A stretch of DNA of 64,000 nucleotides from Petrosia ficiformis. Its lineage: Eukaryota; Porifera; Demospongiae; Haplosclerida; Petrosiidae. Of the stretch, positions 26,801-38,800 are shown piece by piece (within the stretch, counting starts at the first letter, position 1; the number at the start of each line of letters is the position of its first letter). The notes below the pieces were generated by a model. That model was not told the DNA's origin. It was given only the letters and a program-made list of their open reading frames with translations, and searched no databases. The translations under genes were made by a program, and so were the position numbers. Location: NCBI GenBank assembly GCA_947044365.1, contig OX345640.1:4762001-4826000 (forward strand), written 5' to 3'.

Positions 26801-29800
26801 CCATATATAGATAGGAAATACAAACTGTAGCCATACTTTAGCATAAGGTGTCATACCCTCATAGAAACATGTCTCTATTCCTAAATCAAGATTAATCCAT
26901 GATATAAACTGACTTAGGAATGGAATGGGACCATTAGCTAAGAAAATGTTTTCGTTAAGTTTCACAATATTAGCATAGAATATTAGTCCATTGATAGTAC
27001 CTACAGACACAGTTAGGTTCAGTCCAATTAACAGTATTACAAGAGCTATTCCTGCTACACCAAACACCAGTAACAAGGAAAGGTAGTTATCATTAGGACA
27101 AATACCACATTTATTACTACCTAATAATAAACTATGACCTTCAGCACACTCACCACATAGAATACCAGATCTGTGGAAATTACACTGAGGATCAGGTTCA
27201 AGGATATTGAAAGACACTTTATTACGATGACAGTAATCAAAAGGACAATCAAGACTCACAATTGTACAATTTTCATCAGTGTCAAAACCAATCCAGATGT
27301 CTCCATTATGGGAGATGGATTCATCATCTATATTACAAGTAACGTTAGCATCTTTTTCTTCTATAACTGAAACACACTGACATATAAACGAGCTGTTGAC
27401 TGCAAATCCTGGTGGACAGGGCATTACTGGAATTACTACAGTGAGTGAGAGATTGTTTTCCAACATATAAGCTGTATCAATATGCAACTGAAAAGAGACA
27501 GCTAGGTTATCATTAGGCAAGAATGAAGACACATTTTGAATATCATGAACTTGTAACAATATGTTGGTACAATTTGCTGGTATAGCTTCGTTGTAACTGG
27601 AATCAATAGATTCAACTCTCACTGTGCCTGTTGTTAATCCACCATACTGTCCTATAGCAACTACACTGACATTTACATGCCAACCGGGATAAACACTAGA
27701 GGTAATTATATTAGAAGCATTGCACAGAGGCATTTCATGGTCACAGAAGCAAAGTTGAATAGCATCAGAGGAGATTGCACGTAATGCAGAGTGATTGTTA
27801 TACTTAAAAAGAATGTTGAAATATGCTATACTTGGAAATACAAGTGATTGGTAAAACAACAGACAATTGTCAACATCTCCTCCATACACTACATCTCCTG
27901 TCACTGTTGCTAAATTACCTGAGAAATATAGAACTGCATTTGAGCTGTTTGGATTACCAGCCACTTGGTAGAAACAAAGCCTGTATAATATTGCTTGTAC
28001 CCTTTGTTGGTCAACATATATACCAGCTCCCCTTTCAGCACGATTATCTATGAAGCTGACATTTGCATTGGGGAAAAGAACAAAATCAGAATTACTTCGC
28101 AACATTAGTCCACCTCCAAGGGTTCCAGAATTATTACGAATAATAGTTTCTCCAATAAAGTATAGACTTGATGTCTGTGCAAAAATACCAAGAAGATTAT
28201 GATTGGATATTGTCACATTATCAAATGATGCTACTGGTGTGTTAATGAACAACACACAACTGGGAGGAATACCTAAATAAGCAAGCCTTCTTGAATTATA
28301 GAAGTTATTATTACTGATAGATACATTGGTAAGATGTACATTAACTACTGCAGGATAAGTCACAACACTTCCACTTCCAATGCATGATGCAAGAGCTGCT
28401 CTGTTTTCAAACATCAAAGAATTTGACATACTTACATTTAAAAAAGCTCCGGTTAGTGAAAAGGCAACAACAAAAGAAGTATCTATATTGATTCCAGCTG
28501 AATCTATTGCAAGATTTCCATAAAATTGACTTTTATCAATGTTTACTAAAGACGATGTATAGGAATAACCATCAGTCTCAGTAGGTTGACAGGTAAGTTC
28601 ATTAGTTACTGAGATTTTAAATGCTATATTGAGGGTGGCTATTGGACACAAATACTTATTCGCTCCTGCTGAAGTTATATTGTTGAAGGAGAAGTCAGAG
28701 TATGTTGTAAGGACTGCTAAATTGCCTCCTGTATTCTCAAACATAACAACTGAGTCAAACACAACAGTAAGATTAGCAACCATTAAGTCAACAATTGTAA
28801 TGCCTCCCAGAATTGCTTCACTCAAAGGAGGACCAGCTCCAAATGAAAACATGCTGTCTTGTACAGTTAAAGTAGATGTGTTGTTATTAAGATCGTAATT
28901 ACACTCTGGACTGTCTAGATAGAAGAACAAAGCATTACCACCAATACAGGCAGGAATGTTATCCTCTAATGAGTCACAACACCTCAGTGTATTGTAATCT
29001 TCAGGACTACCATGAGCTATATACACCTCGTCCATTACAATAGTTAGCACGTTTATAAACAAGACACAAGAACCAGAACAATTCTGAATTGAAACTTCCT
29101 TAAAGCCCACTATATAGGAATCAATAAAATACAGAGACGCATTGACTTGAGAATAAAATGTGAAATTGTATGATGCAGAATAGAGACCATTATTGAAAGG
29201 ATTGAAACGATTCTCTAAAACATTCCCACTAATAGAAGCACCGCATTCAGTAATAGTCAAACCTTCTATACATACTGACGACTCATTATATACAAAACCA
29301 CCAACCGATCCTTGACACTTTATAATGACATTAGACTGTCTAACAGTCCAGTGAAATCCATCTTCCATCTCTCCTTTTCCTTGTAGTGTCAGGTTACTAA
29401 CACCACTTACTACTACTGGTTCATCTTGTTCCAGAATGTGAGTTCCTTCAAGAAAGGTCAACACAGTGTTAGAGGTCAAAAAAATGTCTGAGTGAGTAAT
29501 AACATGTGAGAGATTATAACAGCTGGTATCCATAGGACAGGGTGTTCCACCAGGTGCTGATATATGATAGTGACTTGAAATGGAATTCCCAATTAAGCCA
29601 AAAAACCCAACTAGAGCTATTAGCAAGTTCTGTCCAATCCCAACCATATTACACAAAGAAAAAATCTGCTATATCAACAATTCACACCAATATAATTTTA
29701 ATAACCAGATGTACTAGTACATGTATATGAATACACTATAACACGTGATACAACATTTGTATAAACAAATATTCAAGTGTTACTACAAATATGAGTAAAT

Positions 29801-32800
29801 GTATTTGTATGTGATAAGGTTTACCACATACATGTACATGTACATGTTCATATACATGTACTCATATTTGTACTTTCATTATAGGTTATCAGATAAACTG
29901 ATAAACTATAATATAAGTAAAGTCAATAAACAGTCACTTCATATAGTACAGTAATTACCCAGTAGTTTCATTTTTCACACTATAGTAGTTTCCACAGTAG
30001 TAATTTTTGTAATTGTTGATTCAGCACCATGTGCAGTAGTAAGACAGTGGAACTAAAGTAATCACTATTACTGTATGATCATATACATGTAATAACATAC
30101 ATGTATACAATGTACTTTACACAATACTAAGTAAGTATACAGTTTTGTTAGGAATTTATCTATAATATAAACGTATACATGTACATACATATATTTCACA
30201 TGCAAGAGTAGATTAATTATAATACATGTAGGTGCTATGATATTTGATTTACAACTACAAACTACATGTCCATTTGATGACTAAACTACATGTACATGTA
30301 GTACATGTAATGGGAAATGTATTTAAAAGGTTTGTGATGATGGTACAAGAATTTGCCAGAAGAGGATATGTGGAGCCCCTATTATAAAATTTTTTTGTTC
30401 CTTGGTAAACCATTATTTATAAATATAAGTGATAATCAAGATGAAAGACAATAACATCAATGAAGCCGTGTACATTAAATACAATTTTGTTTCTGTGTTG
30501 TGGTAAAATTTTCCAAATAGATGTCTTTCCAATTGTATTTCTGCCGAAAGAAGTTTCTCCCAAATGAAGTTATCAAAATATGATAATGGCGGAGTAATGA
30601 AGATTCCGATTTAATACATTGATATTCCAATACTCCCTCATATACTCATACATTTATCCTCATACTGATACATTGATATTCCCATATTGATATATTTGAA
30701 TTCTCATACTCCATATACTCATACCAATACATTCATATTCCAGCTCCTTGTATACTCATACTTTTATCCTCATAAGAATAGGTATGAGTATATGAGAATA
30801 TGACTGTTCATATTCTCATATACTCATACCCATCTTTATGTCATTTTAATGGTAATGATCTTGAAATTAAGTAATAAGTATTTTAAGTCTCAAATTCAAA
30901 GTTTACTCTGGATAATGAATTAACTGTCTTCACAATAATCATAATTGTATACTTGTGCCAATTATAATCAATTATTAAAATGAGAGCTACACTGTAACAT
31001 GATTAGACTATTGCGCAACAGTATGTCATAATGTAAAAATTTTCGTGATGCTACTTTAATTATCATACAGTGAACATGTACATTTCATTACCCCGGCCTT
31101 CACCTAATGTCTAGTATTAAGTTAGCCTGTTCATACTGGCGTATGAGATGTTTGATTCAGACCCTGCCAGCTTGGCTGCCTTGGTAGCTCAGTTGGTAGA
31201 GCATCTGTCTGGAGTACAGAGTGTCGTGGGTTCGAATCCCACCTGAGGCAACTCTCATTTTCATTTTTCCATTTCCTCAGGTGTCTTTCTTTCTTTCTAC
31301 ATCTCCGATAACATCATGTATATACAATATTTAGATCATAAGGAAGTTGAGATGATCATTTTAATGTACATATACATGTACATGTACATGTAAATTTTGC
31401 AGATGATGGTGAGCTCTCTTATTATGTTAGCTTGAACACAATTTATTTAAATATCAATTATAACCCACTACTATAACATTCTCATTACATGTACATGTAC
31501 ATGTAAGTAATTTAATGTGACAGGAGAATGGGGCTCAATAAATGTCAAGGTTGTTTAAAATGTTATCAGCTGACTAGCATATGAAAACATCATTGGCTCA
31601 ATGTCACATGATTCACAATGATTATAGTTACATGTATAATAGTGAGGCAATAAATCATAAACTATTACATTGTGTAAAATTAGCAAATGTTTAAATGCTG
31701 AAATTCATTCATGCCATAAAATAGCATATTAGATGTAAATTATCATACATGAACAATCAAGAGCCCATTAGCTACTTAAAAGGTGTTTAATGTTACATGT
31801 ACATGGGTGTATGTGACCACATGGATTAGAAAAGGGGTCATTTAGAAAAGCAATTTTGCTTACCTTTAAACATTTGCTACTCGTAGAGGAAGCCAACAAA
31901 AGTTGGTTGCTTTTCCTGGATGACACATTTAGGTGGCTTCCTGTACAAAATGGCCAAATTTATAGCAAGTGTTTCAAGGTACATGTCATAGGCATCTGCA
32001 CTGGTAGGGCAGGTAGGGCATTTGCCCTACCAATAATTTCCTTTTTTAATTAAATTAACAGTATAAATTATTGCAAAAATAATGGGTGTGACTAACATTC
32101 CTTGACACGTGTGCTCTTCTTAAGCTGAAAGGTCAATTTAACTTAAAAGTATTATTTATAGTATGACAGTATATAAATAAATTTTATTATAAATACAAAA
32201 ACTGATAATGAAACCAATCGCACTCCTGTGAACACCAATACAGAGGAAGTTGCAAGCCAGTGAATAGGCATACACAATCAAGCTAGCCATCCTTCAACAG
32301 TCTTTCCTGTTGAAAAGAACCAAACTCCAGGTAGCTTCACTTTTCCCAACAATGAGCCAGGAGAGATTGAACCACTGTTTAATGCTCCATGTTCACAAAT
32401 CCTTGACGGACAAATTGAACTTGATGTCAATAGCAAAGAATTCGTGTCTGTAAACGAAAATATACTACGCAGAAGTATTAATATTAATCGACCACACCCC
32501 TCATGAATAAATAATGAGTCAAAATTTTTGCACGCGCGTCGTGCGCCGAATTTTACTACTTTCTGCCCTACCTACTTCTCTTTGCTTGCGACGCCCTGAT
32601 GAAAGTATCAATCTTTATTGAATATTATATTTGATGTGATCCTTTTCATATCCATGGTCACATACTATACTTGTACATGTATCATTGACACTATTCACAT
32701 AGATAAGCTTTTCAAAATATATTTTAGGCTCAATTTGAAAATTTGAAGCAATAGTAAGTTGAGAAAACACAGTAATAAATAGACTCAATACAACACTACT

Positions 32801-35800
32801 TACCTATTCTATAAATCAAAAGGCAAGTGTTTGAGCACTACAATTTAAATTCAGGAACATTTCGTTTTCCCAACATATCAAATTGAACACTCCTTTCTTG
32901 TTTTTAGGGCTCTACTAACCTGAATATAGCCAATAGGTAAGAATATTCAGTTGATTTTTCAGCTTTTTCATTCCTCTTTCTTTGCTTTGGTATGTCAGAC
33001 TCAGCTACTTTGAGAATTGACACAGAAGTGGGAATGCAAGTCTTCAAAATATTCTGTTAACAATGAAGGGTATACATGACTGTATGTACATGTACATGTA
33101 GGATGTTGAATGGTACATGTACATGTAGGATCTCATTGTCATGATGAGAAACAAGAAAGATACATGTACATGTATGAACTGACATTGCAGAATCCTTGTG
33201 TATATACATGTACATGTATATAATTAATTATTAATTACAAAAGCATTATTCCTACCAATCTCTAGCTTACTTTCTACATGTACCTCTAAGTTGACAACTA
33301 GCCCACATTGTGAGAATGGTTTAATTGCAGTTTAATAAATGTTTGTAATGCTAAAATATGGGCATGGTAAATGAGCAAGATTTTGCTATAATATATTCTT
33401 CTAAACAAAGTTTGAGGCTCTATCCAACTTCATCTGCAGTAACAGCTCTTTATTACATGTGGAAATAGCAAAACGATTGTCTTGATAAAGCTTCATACAT
33501 GTAGACCTTAGGAAAGCCAATCTTTACATATTGTAGTAGATGTTTACTAGTATACATATACATGTAGTACCTTCATGACATCTGCTATCAAATTAGTGAC
33601 AATCTTTTTCTTGGCCAATAAACAGTTCATACAGACAGTGAAAAGTTTAGGTAAGTGAGCAAGACATAGAGAACTGTCAAGACTACATATAAAATATGAT
33701 ATGAGAATACAGTGTATAAATACAGCTTTGTAATCATAATGTGCATACATTTTTACAATCACATTACTACACATACATGTAACTAAGAATCTACAAGTAC
33801 ATGTACATTTTATGATCACAGAGTACATGTATAAGTATACATGTACAGTACATGTACATGTAACTATGAATACAATGTACAAGTGCAGTCATAATGTGCA
33901 CATTTTTACTACTACATGTAATGCCTAGTGTAAAGTTAGCCTGTTCATACAGGCATATGAAATGTTTGATTCCGACCCTGCTAGCTGGGCTGCCTTGGTA
34001 GCTCGGTTGGTAGAGCATCTGTCTGGAGTACAGAGTGTCGTGTGTTCAAATCCCACCTGAGGCAACTCTCATTTTCATTTTTCCATTGCCTCAGGTGTCT
34101 TTCTTTCTTTCTACATCTCCAATAACATCATGTACATATAACTAAGAATGCAAGCATACACAAAATGCACACATATAAACATCTATGTATTTTCTTTAAG
34201 TTGGTTCTCTGATTTAAATTATTCATTAAAAAATTACTTTTGTAGAGAGAGGTGGGCACTTTCAATCACTGTAATCCAAGCCATTAATAATTGTGAATCC
34301 ACCAAACTTGGTTGTTGATCATACAATGCCTGTTAAATGACAGAGAAATCGAACATGTACATGTACATGTACATACAGAGATGTGCCTACAGTGGTCAGC
34401 AGTCGTTAGTGCCTCATCAGTCACGCCATCATTAACTGCTTACTAGTACTGACCAGACTTGGGGCTGATTAATAAATTTTTGATTATGATTATGATTACA
34501 ATTACTTAACTAAATGTGACTATGATTTTGATTATGACCATCAGTCACAACAAATAGCCATCATTAACTGCTTACTGACCAACAATGAATATACACATGT
34601 ACAATGTACATGTATACAGTATTGCAATAATCAATGACCTATTTCCCACTGGTGATGTGATGATACGCTATTGATATATCGAAATATCGATATTTTCATT
34701 CAATATCGTGATACAACATTGGCTTTTGGGTGTATCAATACACTGGAATGAACTGGTTTTTCTCATTTGTCTAATTCTTATATTTTTAGTAATTATAACA
34801 AGCTAGTGTGCATATCTTTAATTGATTTCGTTTACCATTTCTTGACAAATCAACCAAACAGGACATTTATTTACATAAGCATTTGATTTATTATTTCAAA
34901 TATCATGATAGTGTATTGTATCATGATATTTTTGGCAGCAATACACAATGCTCTATTATTTAGTTATGTTGCACATCCCTATTTCCTACCACCACTCATA
35001 AAATCCTGGGTACATATATTCCTGTACATGTACAGGTTGTGGTCATGTACATGTACATGTACATGTACATGTATGCAAATAACTTGGATACTACTTTTGT
35101 GCTGTTTTCTATACAATGGTATGGCATGCGTGTGTGTGGTCAGATCTAACTATAATATTATTGCTGACAAAACTTAGAGTTTTTCTCAAATTCGTTAAAA
35201 TTAGTATCCACATATAAAAGTTACCTTAACATATACAATCAAATATACATGCATACATGTACAGGTGTATACACATGTACATTTGTACATGTAATATTCT
35301 CCCTATATACAATGTACATGTATGTACATTGTAGGTGCATGTACATATATAGAATAGTTGATAGTTCTGATGTTCTAACTAACTCACTGATATTAATTGA
35401 CCATTTAGTTGAGAAGTCAATCCTTGTGGACCAGCTTTACATTTGAATAAGCCATTCAAACATTGGAATCCAGTTGTCTTGGTTACCTGTGAATTGCATA
35501 TAGATGTACTGTACAGGTACATGTGTATGTACATATAAGGATGGCATATACAAGTACATGTACAGTTCTACATGTCTACATAGGGCGTCAAATAAGCCCA
35601 CAATGTGTGGTAAGAAATTCACTATAAAGGTAGTATACATGTACATGTACATTGTGTACATGTAATTGGGAAATGAGCAGACATGTTGCTGTACATGTAC
35701 ATGTATGTTGCATAAAACAAACATTCACAATTCTGTACAGGAAGACAAAAAAATTGGTATCTAACAAGAGCAACAACTCTTACTAAATATATGAAAACAC

Positions 35801-38800
35801 AAAGACTACATAAATATTGAGTGAGTAAACATTCACTCATATTTAAGTGGTAGAACAAGCTTAATTTATATGTACATGTAAGCACACATACATGTACACG
35901 TGGGTTCAAATCCCACCTGAGGCAACTCATTTTTCATTTTTTCATTTGCCTCAGGTGCCTGTCTTTCTTTCTTTCTTTTTATCTCAAGTCATCATGTAAT
36001 ACTTGTCAATATATGTGGTTCTACTATTTCACATACCGAATTTCCTAGTGTTATAAGGTTCAGAATCATTTCACAAAGGGTCTTGATATTCTAAATTCAA
36101 AGCATAAATACTAAACAAAATTGTTTGCTATACTGACCTTCGCTGGAAAGTTTCCCAAACAATCTTTCAGAAATCCAAGAATATGAAGTTTAGACGTTTC
36201 AACACCTATAAATGTAAACACATACATGTATAACCATGTCTATATACATGTACATGTATGCACACACGTACAACTACATGTACATGTATAAGATAAGAAT
36301 GAGTTAATTTCATCTTGAAACCAACATCTGCATGGTCTGTGGATATAACACTGTGTCAATATCTCATTAATCAGATGTGGTTAGTTATCATTAATTGGTT
36401 TTGTTGTCATTGTCAACTCATCGACACTATGCTACATATGAAACTATTCATATACACATGTACATTGTAACTGACCTCCTTTCTCAATCACATATTTGCA
36501 GTGTTTAGTTACCAGTGAACATGAAGGATGGAAATCATCCTTATTAATACCAATTCCTTCTCTTAACATGGAAATTAATCCTTTCTGAGCAGCCTTACGA
36601 AGCTGTAACACATTAAAAAAACACAGATTGAATACAGTTGTAAATGTAATAGTTTTAAGTTAAGTAATTAAATGTGTTGAGCTTTGGTGCAATAATTATG
36701 CATACTCAATAAACAATTAGACATGTACATGTGTATACATGTACATGTCTAAAAATCTTTTTTTTTAGCTACCAATCAAAATAGTGGAATTCAATCACTA
36801 CTTTGATCACTGTTGAACATCTTTGGGTCAAAATGTCCTTTCTATTCTAATCACATAATATTATTACAAAAGGTCACATGTTTGGATAGTCTGTTTTCAT
36901 TACTTATCATAAATTTCTGTTTTCTAAGTAGAAAAGGAAACAACAAAAAGGCAACTTAAATCTAAAAGGCAACTTGAATCTAAAAAGAGTAACAGAGTGT
37001 AGGTGTGATTTACAATGTACATGTAGATGAGGTACATGTACATGTACATGTAGTTGCACACGTTAATTTATACATGTACATGTAGATGAGGTACATGTAC
37101 ATGTACATGTAGTTGCACACGTTAATTTATACATGTACATGTAGATGAGGTACATGTACATGTACATGTAGTTGCACACGTTAATTTATACATGTACATG
37201 TAGGTGCTAATCAATTTTAATTATAACATAATCTCGTCACTACTTCCAAATTTGACTTTTCGTTCCTTGTTAAAATGGAACTCTGCTTCAAGAAGAAGAA
37301 ACATGTAACTCTTTTTAGTGATATATCTCAACAACATAATAATAATAATAGAGTGATATTAATGTTGTACACATTACCTTTGGTTTTTGATGGATAATGA
37401 AGTTCATCAGTGACTGTAGTATTGTCTGTATGTAACTATCAACCCATACAGAGGCAGGTTGTGCAGACAGGAGGACACTCACACATGACACCAGCTGTAA
37501 TAGTTATCAGTAATACACATTGCATATATCTGTACTACATACTTCACCAATACTTGACAACAATACAATGTAAATACAGGAGTTTGTGTAGGATTTTGCT
37601 ATGGTAGGGGAACTATCAGGATGTGTGTTAGTTAACAAAAAAGGATATAAATAAATTTGTAAGATGCAGTACTAGCACATAATGATGCAGTAAATAGTGA
37701 TGTGTGGGGCATGCTTTAGATATAGGTTTCAGAAATCTGGAGCTCAAGCTGTGAGACATTACACCCCTGTATGAAACCTTGTCTGAGTTTTTGAAGCATG
37801 GGCCAAATTGGCTCAACAATGATTAGTGTATGAGCCATTGGGAATACATCTTGAGCCAATTAACTAAGAGTTAATGCTGTTAGTGACAATATAATCATAA
37901 TTAACTGCATCACTGACCTAAAGAGAGAACTGTGCAGTGCCAAATACATGTAAGAAGCTCTTTGGGCCAATGGTGCACCATATGAGCTTGTCGAACACTG
38001 AACCTTGTACATGTATACATGTATATGTACATGTATATAAGATACTTACCGATTTAATAAGAGCAGTTGATTCTGCCGATTCATTAACTGATAACTGACT
38101 CGTTAAAATTTTACATACAGAGCTAAACTGTGTTTGTAGAACAGCTTCAGGAACTCTATATTAACAAAATAAAATGATATGTTAGTAACATGTACATGTA
38201 TATGTAAGTCAGTTTCTAACCTCTCCATTACAATACTTAGTAAAAAAGCAACTGCTGTTGTTGATTTCTCATCCTTTGATGATTCAAGAGCTGTAAGCTA
38301 TATGTATACATGTATGTACAATACATGAATATAAAGATTGAGTTGTCATAATACTGTGCATATATATACATGTATACATGTACATGTAGTTACAACATAC
38401 GAAGAATAACTAAAACCATGCTTACACATGTACATGTATTATTGACACATAATTGTATCAATATTACTAATAATTATTATTTCTACATGACACAATTAAA
38501 TACACATACAATAGTCAGGTCTTCATTTAGAAAATTTGCTGAGGGGAAAACTGGATGTACAGGGTTATTGTGCTGTGCCTACTGGCAGCCTAATTCCAAG
38601 AGAGGGGCTAAATGAAACACTGATAGTACATGTACATGTACAATGTACATGAAAAAATGGTAGTTCTGCAAAAGAAACGTTTATCAAATACTTACATGTA
38701 CACATGCATGTACATACTTGCTATTCAGTGGTATTCAGGAAGAGTAGTTATTGTTGTTCCTACATTAGTTAGACTTTCTGTGCAAACTCATGGAATAGTG

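Larger units (their letters stand above)
9512..32919 (-). other. 23.4-kb RRP12 intron hosting a nested gene array
   Basis: The upstream exon ends ...LLAIF plus AG, with donor GTTAGT. The downstream exon begins GACAATAGAA after acceptor TGTAG. Joined, they read [17 protein letters not shown], which matches without a gap the continuous MFRAVEEGLTYKFHAAW stretch of vertebrate RRP12. No exon is therefore missing between them and the whole interval is a single intron. It contains four membrane-protein paralogues on the same strand, relics of others, a hAT-like MITE, a SINE and palindromes. Stretches 9512-10357, 29657-31104 and 31321-32919 hold no gene I can support. Part of 31990-32600 is bounded by opposed GGTAGGGCA/TGCCCTACC motifs and may be another decayed element. 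Confidence 0.9.

Noticed and set aside
31178..31250. Functional tRNA-Ser gene
   Set aside because: Short variable loop is wrong for serine tRNA, and a second copy shares sequence well outside the tRNA body, favouring a SINE. Not fully excluded.
31990..32600. Complete transposon bounded by GGTAGGGCA/TGCCCTACC
   Set aside because: The opposed motifs are short and also pair locally; no target duplication or transposase was seen, so not annotated separately.
33547..33882. 111-residue minus-strand open frame
   Set aside because: Only the part within 33571-33682 is an RRP12 exon; the remainder is ACATGT-repeat translation.
37021..37202. CRISPR-like array
   Set aside because: Tandem 59-base units with no variable spacers, in a eukaryotic intron.
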